The notes beneath the pieces are model-generated. The model worked only from the letters and a program-made list of their open reading frames with translations. It searched no databases and was not told the DNA's origin. Of a stretch of 64,000 nucleotides of DNA, positions 20,040-31,271 are shown piece after piece (the stretch's first letter is position 1; the number at the start of each line of letters is the position of its first letter). The stretch is from Aradus depressus. Lineage: Eukaryota; Arthropoda; Insecta; Hemiptera; Aradidae. The translations under genes were made by a program, and so were the position numbers. The DNA is taken from contig OY759215.1 of NCBI GenBank assembly GCA_963662175.1, positions 45,339,213-45,403,212 of the forward strand, given 5' to 3'.

Positions 20040-20505
20040 TAGTTACCACACATTGAGCTATGAGTTACTTCGATATCTTGGATAATACTGTTCAGACACG
20101 TTTGACCGGCATCTGATGAACGATAGGCTATATGCTTCCTACGCCTACGCAGTCCTTTGATTATTCGCACGTTATCCTCAGTATTCTATAGTTACCACAC
20201 ATTGAGTTAAGAGTTACTTCGATATCTTGGATAATACTGTTCAGACACGTTTGACCGGCATCTGATGAACGATAGGCTTCCTACGCCTACTCAGTCCTTT
20301 GATTATTCGCACGTTATCCTCAGTATTCTATAGTTACCACACATTGAACTAAGAGTTACTTCGATATCTTGGATAGTACTGTTCAGACACGTTTGACCGG
20401 CATCTGCTGAACGATAAACTTCCTACGCCTACTCAGTCCTTTGATTATTCGTACGTTATCCTCAGTATCCAATAGTTACCACACATAGAGCTAAGAGTTA
20501 CTTCG
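20040..20505 (+). repeat. Tandem repeat, 142-149-bp unit, about 3.3 copies
   Basis: Units start TAGTTACCACACATTGAG at 20040, 20189 and 20331, with a partial fourth at 20473. The first unit is 149 bp because of an extra 7 bp (TATATGC) after GATAGGC; the next two are 142 bp. Copies differ at only a few positions, so the array is recent or homogenised. It ends in the fourth unit after GAGTTACTTCG. Confidence 0.9.
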
Positions 20506-21064
20506 TTACCGATTCATTTTCATTGAGCGTCAATATTGGTGACCTGACTCCATTGTGAGGATAAAGTGACATGCTCTATGATGGATCACATGGATGACTC
20601 CTGTTGAACAGTACGCGCCCACACAGGGCTCTGTGCGCCCAACAATGCCGCACGCCCACTCCCCGCCCACCCATCTGACTCGCCGATATCCTCAGTACAA
20701 TAGTGCTAATTACATCAGGGGATCCTCCCAGTCAACCAGTATATACAGTCTCAACATATTTTGACTTTCAAATCGGGGGACTATAGCCTTTTGAATTGAC
20801 CTGAATAATGTTTACTAAAAAAGCTACATGGTGCTTTTGGTAAGTCATCTTCCATACAGCGAATGGTATATTATGAAACGAACTTTGCGAGCTTAACGAA
20901 CCCTGCTTCTATTCGAAAGACCTAATGTTCTCATTTTTTCTTCAGGAATAAATTAATATCAGATATTTTATATAAACCAGAAAAACTAAATGACCATTTT
21001 TGAAAAATTGGTCTGAACGAATGAAGCACGCATGACCACCGATCTTTATATTTCTAGAAGAAAA
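20506..21064. other. Intergenic DNA next to the tandem repeat
   Basis: Contains a GC-richer patch (20610-20700, with CGCCCACTCCCCGCCCACC). The phrase ATCCTCAGTA also occurs in the repeat unit, so the patch may belong to the sequence from which the array grew. Confidence 0.3.
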
Positions 21065-21705
21065 AATCGTTGCTGGTTCATTCACTTTCCCTCCAAAGCC
21101 AATCGACCGTTTGTGTCAGAACTCAATATTTGACTTTGATTAAAGTTGTTTCTGAATCATCAAACTAAATTTTTCTAAATACATTCATTAATTCGGTAGC
21201 CATTGGGAGCCATGGTGGCCGTGCGGGCTAGAGCGTAGGGCTTTGGTTGCATGGTCTCACCATCGTTTGCGGGTTCGAATCCCGTCCGGGAGTGAGTTTT
21301 ATTTCGTAGATAGAACTCCCTCCCGGGGCCATGGATGTCGTAAATAATTAGATAACACAGTGACATGGCTAATATGCATAAAACATAAGGCCAAAAAAAA
21401 AAAAAAAAAATCGGCAGTTTTTAATTAACAGGTGCCATTCATATGGTTTTGTGAATTTGAATATAAAGTTTCATGTCAATGAAATCATTAGGTATATCGG
21501 CAGTTATTGTGATTTTTGAGTTGAGTTCCCTATCTGACCTTCCCCCCTCTCCTTCAATTGATTCCGCTGAAAAGCTATAGGTGTCGTCCTTATAGGATTA
21601 TGAAATTTCATGTCAATACATTCATTAGAATGGCCCTTATTAGGTTTTTGTGTTAAGTGACCGATTATATAACTTCCCCTATACATCGTATATCTGGGGA
21701 AGTAA
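21065..21705 (-). repeat. Family 3 copy split by a family 2 SINE
   Basis: Left part 21065-21204 (TTCCCTCCAAAGCCAATCGA, then GTCAGAACTCAATATTTGAC) and right part 21411-21705, ending with the family palindrome TAACTTCCCCTATACATCGT then CTGGGGAAGTAA. Confidence 0.8.
21205..21410 (+). mobile_element. tRNA-like SINE, family 2, poly(A) tail
   Basis: Begins GGGAGCCATGGTGGCCGTGC, has a B-box-like GGGTTCGAATCCCG, a body with GTGAGTTTTATTTCGTAGAT and GGATGTCGTAAATAATTA, and ends AAACATAAGGCC plus 18 A. The same layout is seen at 43062-43257 and, degraded, at 33776-33927. Possible imperfect duplication TCGGTAGCCATT / TCGGCAGTTTTT. Confidence 0.85.
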
Positions 21706-21715
21706 GAGATTCAAT

Positions 21716-21815
21716 GATTCACCGACAATGTACTCTACTCTGCACGAATTAATTAAGTATCTGCTCTCCCTCTAACACCAAACGATCGTTTTGGCTGAAA
21801 ATCAATAATAGGCCG
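21716..21815 (-). repeat. Family 3 5'-end fragment, minus
   Basis: GATTCACCGACAATGTACTC, then CACGAATTAATTAAG, then GATCGTTTTGGCTGAAAATC. It lies directly after the palindrome of the preceding copy, giving two minus copies in tandem. Confidence 0.65.
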
Positions 21816-21960
21816 GGTTTTTTTTCACATAAATTAACCAGACATCTGAAGAAGATACTTAGCATTTTTTGCAGAGATATTGTGAAACACTTAAAAAGTA
21901 AAGAAAAAACGTACGTTTAAAAAAAAAGTGTCTATTTCACAAAATATATACCTATAATAT

Positions 21961-22032
21961 GGGAGTACTTTCGGTATTGCTACCATCATCCATATAAAAT
22001 AGAAGATGATAGCAATACCGAAAGTACTCCCT
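21961..22032. repeat. Short perfect-core hairpin (fold-back)
   Basis: GGGAGTACTTTCGGTATTGC on the left is matched by GCAATACCGAAAGTACTCCC on the right, with further pairing TACCATCATC / GATGAT-A and a loop of about 14 bases. The arm sequence recurs in the longer fold-back at 31272-31502. Confidence 0.9.
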
Positions 22033-22038
22033 TAATAT

Positions 22039-22377
22039 AGGTTTAGGTTTTATGACTCATGCCCGGGCTTTTAACTACGAGGTCATATCGCCTACTACCA
22101 GAGCGCTCTTTCGTCACTCTGGTGGACATGAGCCCGACTCTACTGTGGGAGTCCTAAATTTTGCCTACCCAAAATTTTGATTCACCTAGGGCAGGGATCT
22201 TTAACGAGTACCTGACATAGTACAGGCTCAGGATCATCGCTTAACGTCCCATCTGAAGGGCGGCGTGCTTAAGTTTATTTTATCGGGAGATAAAATAAAC
22301 TAAGGGCCTCGGTCGGGTTTCGAACCCACGTTTTTGAGTTCAGAAGGCAAGCACGCATACCACTGAGCTACCGGGGC
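22039..22377 (-). mobile_element. SINE family 1A, near full length
   Basis: Minus-strand copy: tail AAAACCTAAACCT at 22039, 3' domain intact (GTAGTAGGCGATATGACC), head GCCCCGGTAGCTCAGTGGT at the 22377 end, B-box region GGTTCGAAACCCGACC. Inserted directly beside the hairpin. Confidence 0.9.
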
Positions 22378-23091
22378 AAATATTTTTTTTTAACTTTTTA
22401 TCTGAAGAAGATATGGCATTGGTAAACAACACATTTAATAACATGTACTTTGACACGCTATAACATCAGTCTTACTAACGTACAAGTGTTATAACGATAT
22501 GTTGATCTTCAGCTACATAACATCTGGATAATACCACCTGTATTTTCCTTTCACATCTTCCAATTACGAAAGACAGACAGGGACACCCTCCCAAAGACCC
22601 TGTATTTACAATTTGCAGTAGAAAATGAAAGGGAGATTAAAAAAGGGGAGTTGAAGATTTTGAGAAGACATTGAACGAGTTCAGTAAGCTGTTATTTAAT
22701 GTTACCAAACTGGGCGCTAGGTACCTAATTAGTGAACTTCGTGATGTACCCAGGACACCACATCAGATACACAGGTGTAGGCACTCTCGTCTTCATTATG
22801 TCATTCCAGGTGATCTCATCATCTAACATTTCAAAATGGTTAGAAAAACTTCGAAGTTTATATTCAAAATATACAAAAAATATGTGATGATGTCATTACA
22901 GGCCTTTCTTAAATCAGATCACCCTCTCCCCCTCCCAATAATGCCAGGATGAAATGATTTTGAGAAGGGTATATAGAGGGAGAGAGAGATCTGTAAGCAT
23001 GTTTGGTATAAGAAAGTCCTATAATGGCAACATCACATATATAAATATATATTTTTCTTCATTTTTATAATTTTTCATAAAAACTACCAAT
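22378..23091. other. Intergenic DNA, nothing recognised
   Basis: Phrase TATCTGAAGAAGATA at about 22400 resembles one at 21847. No gene or bounded element found. Confidence 0.3.
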
Positions 23092-23386
23092 AATAGTTAA
23101 TTATTATGACTCATAGTTTTAACTACAACGTCATATCGCTTGCTACCAGAGCGCTCCTAAATGTTGCCTAACCTAAATTCTGATTCACATAGGGTAGGTG
23201 TCTTTAATGAGTACCTGACATCGTACATGCTCGGGACCATAACTTAACGTCCCATCCGAAGGACGGAGTGTTTAAGTTTATTTTGTCTCCCAGATAAAAT
23301 AAACTAAGGGCTTCGGACAAATTTTGAACCCGCAATTTTGAAATCAATAAGCAAGCACGCATACCACTGATCTACCGACGCCCTCC
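23092..23386 (-). mobile_element. SINE family 1B copy, diverged
   Basis: Tail AATTAACTAT type, 3' domain partly deleted (no GGACATGAGCCCGACTCTAC-type segment), head with GGGCGTCGGTAGATCAGTGG. Many substitutions and an internal deletion mark it as old. Confidence 0.8.
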
Positions 23387-24587
23387 CAGCAATAATAAAA
23401 GAATATTTTCAAATTCGTTGATAGACGAAACAATTCAAACATTATTTTGAAATATTTCCTGCTGTAATTTATTTTTCATTGTTTAGGGTGCTTATATAAC
23501 TTTTAAATTATTTATTAATGAATGGAAAGTTATTAAGGAACATATTTAATAAGAAAAATAGCGCTCACAAGTTTCCAAACACATAAACACACGTAGACAC
23601 ATGCATCATCGCAAAAATGGTCAAAACGTGAATTTATGTTACACGATTGTGTTGCTTTTCAAAGTCTGGACTTAAATAGTATTAAAATATAGTACCTACT
23701 TTCAATTTGACACAGTATTTGAAGTGGGGATGCGGTAGTGTCGGCTTTCAAAGCCTTTTTTTTTTTTCACACCAAATAAAAAACATAATTGTATTGACTC
23801 ATATCATGAACGTACTGTCGAAGATTGGTCTAGAAATCGCATGAAAGACAATTATCTTGATTATAATCAGTTCCCCGAGCAACGCCGGGTAATATTGCTA
23901 GTATTACAATAAAGAACAAATAGATTACTAGACATTGGCTGTGGATAAAAGTAAGAATTGTTTAGTTATTATAGTTGGAATACCCAACAAATTATCTGAG
24001 GAGGAGTTGATGAACTGTCACTACGTAGAAAAACTCTCAGTTTCTCCGTAATTCCAACTGGTCTCGGAATATCGACAGAAAAGGAGCGATCCTTCTTCAA
24101 GAACTGTCATTTGCTGGAAAAAATGAACCAAGAAGCATCCTTGAGAAGCCTAAAAAACATACTGAAATTAGCTTCCCATTTAGAATCCTATTATATCTTA
24201 TAGCAGTTTTGAAATACTTCAGCGATACATAGGATGCCTATTAGACACTTCATATCTGGCCATACCCCCTATAATTATGTAAGTGTACTCTTTTGCAGAC
24301 TTCGTATTATAGAACCTCAAGAAGTCTTATATGTGGCCCACAACCAAGAATTCTTTAAATTAATGTCGACCCCGATTAACCCAAAAGTTATTATTATTTT
24401 TCGAATTGTCTGAATAATAAAAAAAGGATGTCAGCCAGGTATGTATAACTTAAGACGGATAATTGAAAATATCAGGAGATGAACTTCTTTGATCTAACTC
24501 AAAATTGGATAAGGAGAGATTGTATTTACTATGTCCTTTCTTTCGTCAACATTTTTTAGACGAAATGTCTTCAGTTTTAAATTGTGA
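23387..24587. other. Intergenic DNA with a family 7 trace
   Basis: Near 23560-23640 (GCGCTCACAAGTTTCCAAAC, then ATCGCAAAAATGGTCAAAAC) is a fragment of family 7, minus orientation. A degenerate stretch at 24000-24350 shows no recognisable coding similarity. Confidence 0.35.
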
Positions 24588-24851
24588 ATAGTTAGTTATT
24601 GTGACTCAGACCCTGGCTTTAACGAGGTCATATCGCCAAATACCAGAGCCCTCTTTCGTCGCTCTGGTGTGCATCAGCCCGACTATACAAGAGAGTCCTA
24701 GATTTTGTCTACCCAGGTATAGTTAACTAGGGGAGGGGTATTTGACAACTATATACGGCGTTCTCAAGGTTTTTTTGCCTCCTAGATAAAAACCTAAAGC
24801 GATCTTGAGCTCAGTAGACAAGCATGCTACCTCTGAGCTACTGGCGCCCTT
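24588..24851 (-). mobile_element. SINE family 1B copy, diverged
   Basis: Tail AATAACTAACTAT at 24588, decayed 3' domain, head GGGCGCCAGTAGCTCAGAGG at 24851, with deletions in the body. The small ORFs here are incidental. Confidence 0.8.
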
Positions 24852-25194
24852 TGTCAATGTTTTGCCAACACTCGAGCTGGCTATTTGAGCTTCAAGCAAA
24901 GATAGATGGGAAGAACTTGATTTCATACACACCACCTTTTGTCTGCCTCTCATGGCCCTTTATTTTGTCCATAAATAGCTCAAATTCAACTTTTTTTAAA
25001 TTTTGGTTTTTGAAGTGAAAATTCATTAGTGAGACTAGTGAATCGGAATAACCTCGACATAAAAAATCAAAAATGAAACGCTAAGGAGAGGGGGATGAGT
25101 AGCGCATGTGTACAACGAGTACTACGAGTTTAGGTCGGTGCATTTTAGGAGTGTTATAGTCAAAACTATTGATGTAAACAATAATAATTATATT
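24852..25194. other. Intergenic DNA, nothing recognised
   Basis: No recognisable feature. Confidence 0.3.
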
Positions 25195-25530
25195 TCACTT
25201 TCCTAATTGTACGAAGTATAGGCAAAGTTATGTAAAATTAAATTCGTTGAATTTTCATCGGGATTTCATGTTTTCCGACCTCCTAATAAAGTGAAAACAA
25301 AATTGATATCTATGTGTGAGTGTGTATGTCTGTAAACACGTTAACTCACGAATAAATATGAGAACAAATTTTATACGTATATCCAGAACTCATAAATTAC
25401 AACACCTATTTATTTCAGAGCCAAAGGAAAGGGGGAGATGAGAGGAGGGGTTTAACTCAACAACCCTAATAACTACCGATGTAATGGATGTATCGACTCA
25501 AAATTTAGAAGTTCCTATGTAAGACAACTA

Positions 25531-26428
25531 CAGTGAAACCTGGTTAAGTGGGCCCTGGATATGTGAGAAACCTCTGTTACTGATAATTACTATGAGGTCC
25601 CGACACTTTTGCATTGAAATATCTCTGTTACTGGGAATTTTCAAAACCTTTATAATTGAGATTTGATTTCTTAGATGTTTTCGATGTTAACCTCTATATT
25701 TGAGACTTTGTAGCTCAATAACTTGTTTAAGTAAGACACTTCATCAGGTTACGACACGCTTGTTTATAAACATTCTAATTTCTTCCACGTGTGCTTTGTT
25801 TTCCAGTACTATCTAAGGTTTTGTTCGATAAACAAGTGAATAGCCGTACACAAAATGTCGAAACGAAATTTGCTAATATGTTTGGAACTGAAAAACTGCC
25901 ACTTCTCTTAATTGGGAAATCAAAAAATCCAAGATGCTTCAAGGGTATCAGAACTCAAATTTATACTATCGAGAAACACCTTAAGCTACTAGCACTCAAA
26001 TACAAACAAATATAACAAATTTTTCCAAGTCATAAGTTTTGTAGTATTGTTTTGAAAAATAAAAATTGGACATAATAACATAAATTATGCATTTTTCATT
26101 AACATTTTCACCTCTATAAATGAGAAACGATACATTTCGACCTCTCTTAGCGGGAGCCTCTATAAATCTGTCATTTCAAACCTGCCTATTTGGAAAACTG
26201 GGTAAATGAAAAACCTCTATAAGTGATACAAAATATCGGATTGGAGCATGACCTTGAAATTGGACAGATACAGATTTGACACACTTTTTTTTTTTTCTAA
26301 TCATCAAGCTTGATACGCCAAATACATTGGACGCTGATGACCTTTGCTGTTTTGCGTCCTTAAACTCCAAATCCTATCCTATCCAAAATCCTAGGTCCCT
26401 TGAGATCCCAGTTAAACAGGTTTCACTG
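25531..26428 (+). mobile_element. pogo/Tigger-like DNA transposon, internally deleted
   Basis: Flanked by TA on both sides (25529-25530, 26429-26430). Terminal inverted repeats CAGTGAAACCTGGTTAAGTG and (inverted) CAGTGAAACCTGTTTAACTG agree at 20 of 22 aligned bases including two more G. At 898 bp it is much shorter than an autonomous Tigger, but it keeps a piece of transposase sequence. Tc1/mariner superfamily by TA target and transposase similarity. Confidence 0.9.
25791..26015 (+). pseudogene. Tigger-type transposase fragment (DDE region)
   Basis: ORF of 74 codons. Its middle reads TEKLPLLLIGKSKNPRCFKG, an unmistakable match to the segment between the first and second catalytic acidic residues of pogo/Tigger transposases. 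The sequences before and after do not continue the family: the first catalytic Asp region is absent upstream, and the second Asp region after CFKG is replaced by unrelated IRTQIYTIEKHLKLLAL. The protein is therefore a remnant that cannot cleave DNA. ORF start at 25791 is arbitrary. The relic is in the plus orientation inside the TIR-bounded element. Confidence 0.85.
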
Positions 26429-26512
26429 TATTATGTTCTTTAGCCTAAATGGTCGATTGTTTATAAAGGGAGAGCGAAAACTTAATTGGATTGGGAGAAG
26501 TACATCGCCGTT

Positions 26513-26949
26513 TGTCTTCACGCCTCGCCACTCTGCATTAGAAAATGGCTCTGAGAACGATTAGAATTGAAAGAGATCTAAGGTACAAACTATCGAATCT
26601 CATAATGACATCAATAGTGGCAGGATGCCTTTAAAAGGAGGACATGAAGCTAGGGGGCTAGGTTTCACTGTAATAAGTTGTGTGGCTCATCATGGAGCAG
26701 GTTAATATCATGCGACCGATCCATCATAGGAGGGCCTCTTGTCCACCGCCACACAGGATCTGCCAATGTTCACCGTGCCTTCTCTCTAATTGCCATGATT
26801 AATAGCGTCAACTCTACCTGACCTTTTGACAATCAACCCTCCATGAAAGAAGAGTACTACATAAGCATTATATCTGTATTTAATGGATTTCTTCTAACAT
26901 AATAGACCATTTAAAGGAGGCATTTTAATGAAACTTTTTTTTTTTTAAC
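26513..26949. other. Intergenic DNA, nothing recognised
   Basis: No recognisable gene or repeat apart from a T-run at 26936-26946. Confidence 0.3.
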
Positions 26950-26969
26950 TCCCCCAGCTGTAAGAAGTA

Positions 26970-28184
26970 CAGTAGACTCTCCCTTATCCGGTGTTGCCGG
27001 GACCGACATGACGCCGGATAACAGAAAACGCCGGATAACGGAAATAATCAATTAATGAGAAAAAATGTATCAATTAAAGCATAAAAAAAATGTGTTTTTA
27101 GGTGAGCTAAGGAATAAAACACGTAGGTATGTATTTTATTGATAACATTTATTAAAATGACAAATAACATATTGAACATTGATTTATTATATGTACATAC
27201 ATACGTATATTTATCCAAGCATTAAAAAGATATTTTGAAATCTGCGTTTAACATATTTAAAACATCTGCGTTACATACATATTTAAAACAAAATCTAAAA
27301 TTCTAAAAATATTATTTGTTAAAAAAATCGGTAATTTTCTTTTGTTTCCCTAACACAAAACTGTTCCGTGCTGCATAGTCCTACCACTTCTTTAGTGTTA
27401 AGACGTCTGAAAAACGATCCAACGATTCTTTTCACTATGAGAATCAAATGAAAACTGAGAAAAATAGAACTGGTGTAAAGGAAAAATAAATAGGAGGAGA
27501 GGGTATCTGTGGAAAAAATTAAACTTTGACTTTACTAGTTAAGTGTTCATTTCCCGATAAGACGATATTGTTGTACCACGGACGGGACGGTACCTTTGTT
27601 TTTCTATTCTTGGAAACATTTTTTATAAATGTTTGATTTTCAACTATGTATTTATTAAAATTTATTTATAGGATATTAGTGAAGTAATAAAATATTGTAT
27701 TAGCGTTCCTTTCATTATAAATACAATGTACATATTGTTACCACCAGTAGTTGTCCCCGGGGTAGCAAGCGCCACCAGTCACCCCCCACTACTCCTGCAC
27801 CCCGGTGTGATAGTGGGGGCTACTGGAGGTACCTGACCCAGGTATAAATATTGGGGTCCTAGCCCATAAGGGCAGACAATCAGAAACCAGAGAACGAGAA
27901 CCACCTCCAGACCTACAGAAGATGTCTCATTTCTTTCTACCCTGAAGAACCCGTTCACCTGCCATCTCTAAGTGCGGTGACAATATGCATGTACAATAAA
28001 AATACATGAAAGATTCGTAAGTTACGGAATTATTATTTGCTCGTAAATACACGTGGCTCTATATATATAATTGATAATGTAATAATTGAATGTTAACTTT
28101 AGTTTAACAAATTTGATATTATTTTGCGAGCGCCGGATAAGGGAGCGCGCCGGTTAACAGAACGCCGGATAAGGGGAGTCTACT
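26970..28184. mobile_element. Tigger-like element, internally deleted, holding a solo LTR
   Basis: TA duplications at 26968-26969 and 28185-28186. Ends CAGTAGACTCTCCCTTATCC and (inverted) CAGTAGACTCCCCTTATCCG are matching terminal repeats. Subterminal GCCGGATAA motifs are repeated at both ends. No transposase remains. About 27400-27700 is homologous, reversed, to 8000-8215 of the half element at 7793. Confidence 0.9.
27736..27982 (+). mobile_element. Solo LTR (247 bp) with 4-bp TSD
   Basis: Starts TGTTACC and ends GGTGACA, an imperfect inverted pair with TG...CA ends. Flanked by ATAT at 27732-27735 and 27983-27986. A TATA-like TATAAATA lies near the middle (27842-27849). GC-rich start contrasts with the AT-rich host transposon. 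It is what remains after LTR-LTR recombination of a Ty3/gypsy-type insertion; not related in sequence to the LTRs at 2324-6700. Confidence 0.75.
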
Positions 28185-28267
28185 GTATAGGGAAAGTTAT
28201 GTAATCGGTCTGAAATTCGATGTTGAGTTCTCACCGAAATTGTTTTCCGGCTCACTAATTCGAAAAT

Positions 28268-28436
28268 GAAAAAAAAAGTTGGTGAATCGCTGGCAATATA
28301 CTTCCCCAGCACGAATTAATCGATCACGTTTTCGCTCTTCGTCCCAAATCAATCGACAGTTTGGGCTAAAACTCAATATTTGACTTATATAATAACTTCT
28401 GAATCCTCATACTAAATTTCGTGTCGATATTATATG
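28268..28436 (-). repeat. Family 3 5'-end fragment, minus
   Basis: GTTGGTGAATCGCTGGCAAT, TACTTCCCCAGCACGAATTA, AAATCAATCGACAGTTTGGG, CTTCTGAATCCTCATACTAA. It is head to head with the preceding plus fragment across an A-run. Confidence 0.8.
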
Positions 28437-29190
28437 ACTCATTGAATATGCACCCTTAAAGCTATTCCTGTATAGGCAGGTTGAAAATATGAAGTTTGAT
28501 TGGGATATGTCAAGAGACTAAAAAGCACTTTGCTTAACCTGATATGTAGTTTTCAAAAACCCTCTTACAGTTTCATTTATACAGACGGTGGGCCTGACTT
28601 TCATATTAAAAATATTTATATCAGACAAGCCATAATATCGTAATGGTAAGTGGTTTTTTCATAATTCATTTCAGCGACATTTCACAGCGTAGTTTCACGT
28701 AGGAAAATATATGAAACATGTTTCTTAAGTTAGTAGCTAGCAGTGCTAACTAACCTTAATCAGTTTTCTCTCAATTCATGAGAGTGGAGTTCGAGAGTTG
28801 AGTCAAAGATAGACGCCAGGGCGGGCTTCCGGAGCATGGCTGGGAGTACAAGAAGAATAAATGGCAGATTAATTTCGTATCTGGTCGAGAGGCAGACGGG
28901 ATGTCTGATATCTGCACAAGCCTACATCAGAAATTCTGAAGGCTCAACATCAGAAGCAAGACAAGCTGAAGACAGTAGTTCGGAATAGGCTCCACAGTTA
29001 TCTCGAGGTCATTGCTTCTTACATACTCGTATCTCATCTATCATCATCCATCAACTACAGAAATAAATAAATAAATTACATTTCAAATTTTTACTAGATC
29101 TTGCATACAATTTAATAAGATTGCTAACATTCTATGATTGATTATTTATTTTAATTAATTCAAAAATCATAATTTACTAATTATTTGCAT
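28437..29190. other. Intergenic DNA, nothing recognised
   Basis: Moderately GC-rich patch at 28780-29040, then AT-rich DNA. Without a repeat or protein match I leave it unassigned. Confidence 0.3.
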
Positions 29191-29690
29191 TAGTGAGGGA
29201 TTTTTGCTGACTACGCCCGAGCAATGCCTGCCCACTTACGCAGATGCTGGCCGTTGAGTAAGCCAAGGCTGTGACATCCGCCTCGCAGATTCCTAAAGCG
29301 AGGTCGACCTTAGACCTCATCTACGTCAGCCGCCTCTCGCACGTGCCATCTTACCCTGCGCTACAGGACATCCAGGAGTAACAGTTGACGCCCGGCAGGC
29401 TGACCTCAGAGCGAGAATGCAACTACTACAATCGGAGGCAGAAAGGCATTCTCAGTCTTAGGTGTAGCTATTTCACAGTCAATCGCACAATCATAGCTCC
29501 GACTGCAGACGTTCCCAACATCGAAATTTGAACACATCGAAAGCGAGAGGTTTTGAGCAACACAAATAGTGCACCAATTACCCCGCCCTGCTACGATATA
29601 TCTTGCTTATTGACCCCAATCACGCGAAGATTTTCAACCCCCGCTATGCATGTTGCGTCTGCTTTCGGATAATGCTAAGCAGACAATAAC
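29191..29690. other. GC-rich block of unknown origin
   Basis: About 500 bp clearly richer in G and C than its surroundings (for example CTACGTCAGCCGCCTCTCGC and GACGCCCGGCAGGCTGACCT). Six-frame reading shows only interrupted frames. It could be retroelement 5' or gag sequence or a gene remnant; no assignment is supported. Confidence 0.35.
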
Positions 29691-30565
29691 ATACATAATT
29701 TTTTTTTTTTCGTCGAATCATATCAGTAATTAGTAAGGAAAAAAGTGAAGGCTACTACGTAACATTAGTTGGTATCATGTTTAGGCCGATTTAGGAGCAT
29801 AAAATGTTAGTTTCCACCTAATTAGGTGTTGGCGCTACATAAATTTAGTGATCCTGTCTTACTGGAGAAATAAAACTGCCTTATTAGCCCACATGAGCTT
29901 CATTTCACCAAGCTTCAATGAATATAATTGCCATTATCGCGCTTCAATGGTGAGCTTTTAATCGTTCTCCTCTGTTTAATCGCCATACTAAAATTCGTTG
30001 TTTTATCTGTGTAAACTAATAAATTCACTCTTGTTAAATAATACATTATGTAGCCATTCCCTTCTCCATTTGGATGGACCCACAGCAATGGCGTAGGAGG
30101 TTGTCTGTGTGCGAAACATTTGAGTGCCCTCATGCCCCATCCCTCTCTTGCATGTTCAATAAAGACTGGTAAACGTAGATTCTAGCATTAAGATACTGGA
30201 GTGAAGTTCCAGATCAGTAGGATTAGCGGAACAATAAACAGCGGATCTAGCAGCGGATCTACACCCTTGTTACACCATTGACCAAAGTACTGATAACGAT
30301 AACAATATATATCAGAAGGCGTAGCTCAATGTAAGCCAGCCCAATGATGAATGAAAGGAAAAGTCGATTCAGTACAAAATACTCTTCGATTAATATGAAT
30401 GGCGTGTGTGAGTTTTAATAACAATATCTATAATAACTTATCTATAATACAAAATATACCATTGTTTAATGAATTATGATTAGCTACGTCCATCTTTATA
30501 TCTATGCATAGCAAAATTTGGTTGAAGCGATTGGAAACACAAATTGATAAGAAGGCTTATATAAT
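29691..30565. other. Intergenic DNA, possible old LTR fragment
   Basis: A stretch near 30034-30295 starts TGTTAAATAA, carries AATAAA signals (about 30161 and 30233) and ends near GATAACA, which is LTR-like. No target duplication was found, so this stays a suggestion. Confidence 0.25.
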
Positions 30566-30574
30566 CCACGGCAG

Positions 30575-30917
30575 CCGGTAGCTCAGTGGTATGCGTGCTT
30601 GACTTCTGAGCTCAAGGTCGTGGGTTCGTAACCTGACCGAGGCCCTTAGTTTATTTTATCTGGGAGGTAAAATAAACTTAAGCACGCCGTCCTTCGGATG
30701 GACGTTAAGCGATGGTCCCGAGCCTGTACGATGTCAGGTACTCGTTAAAGACCCCTACCCTAGATGAATAAAAATTTAGGGTAGGCAAAATTTAGGACTC
30801 CCACAAATTTAGTCGGGCTCATGTCCACCAGAGTGACGAAAGAGCGCTCTGGTAGTAGGCGATATGACCTCGTTGTTAAAGCCCGGGCATGAGTCATAAA
30901 ACCTAACCTAACCTAAA
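30575..30917 (+). mobile_element. SINE family 1A, full length, 9-bp TSD and CCTAA tail
   Basis: Flanked by CCACGGCAG at 30566-30574 and 30918-30926. Nearly the same sequence as 15113-15463, with the shared variant GACTTCTGAGCTCAAGGTCG, and tail AAAACCTAACCTAACCTAA. Small differences include CACAAATTTAGTCGGGC in place of CACAGTAGAGTCGGGC. Confidence 0.95.
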
Positions 30918-30926
30918 CCACGGCAG

Positions 30927-31271
30927 AGAATCATTCGTAGAATCAATCTACATGAAACACAAAATCTTCTTCACCAGGAGGCTAAAGATCCCTGATCTGA
31001 TTCTTTGATCTCCCAGTCCACATACTGTCTCTCGCCGGGGGCTTGACATCACGTTTGACTAACCATCTCCCTGCTTCGTTTTTAGAAACAGTAGGAAGAA
31101 GATGGCCCATCCGTGTCAGCCGCTGATACTTGACGGAAGAGAAGTCTCTCATAGACAGAAGAGACGTTGCCTTCTCACTGTTTTATTAACGACCAGAATA
31201 ACCGGCTTATAATGCATCTGTGTCATCAACAGTAGCACATAATAATAAAATATAAATATGGATAAGTAACT
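30927..31271. other. Intergenic DNA, nothing recognised
   Basis: No recognisable feature. Confidence 0.3.

Larger units (their letters stand above)
25195..26512 (+). repeat. Family 3 copy split by a pogo/Tigger element
   Basis: Left part 25195-25528 from the start palindrome (TTTCCTAATTGTACGAAGTA) to AAGTTCCTATGTAAGACAAC; right part 26431-26512 with TTTAGCCTAAATGGTCGATT, then AGGGAGAGCGAAAACTTAAT and GGGAGAAGTACATCGCCG. Confidence 0.75.
26950..28265 (+). repeat. Family 3 start fragment carrying a Tigger-like element
   Basis: CCCCCAGCTGTAAGAAGTA before the transposon and TAGGGAAAGTTATGTAATCG after it together rebuild the palindromic start of family 3. The piece ends at an A-run (28266) where a minus-oriented copy begins. 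Confidence 0.8.

Noticed and set aside
20040..20505. CRISPR array
   Set aside because: Direct repeats are 142-149 bp with no spacers, and the DNA is eukaryotic; this is a tandem repeat.
29191..29690. Host gene exon in the GC-rich block
   Set aside because: All frames are interrupted and no protein family could be recognised.
30034..30296. Second solo LTR
   Set aside because: TGTTA...TAACA ends and AATAAA signals are suggestive, but the flanking bases show no 4-6-bp duplication, so it was not called.
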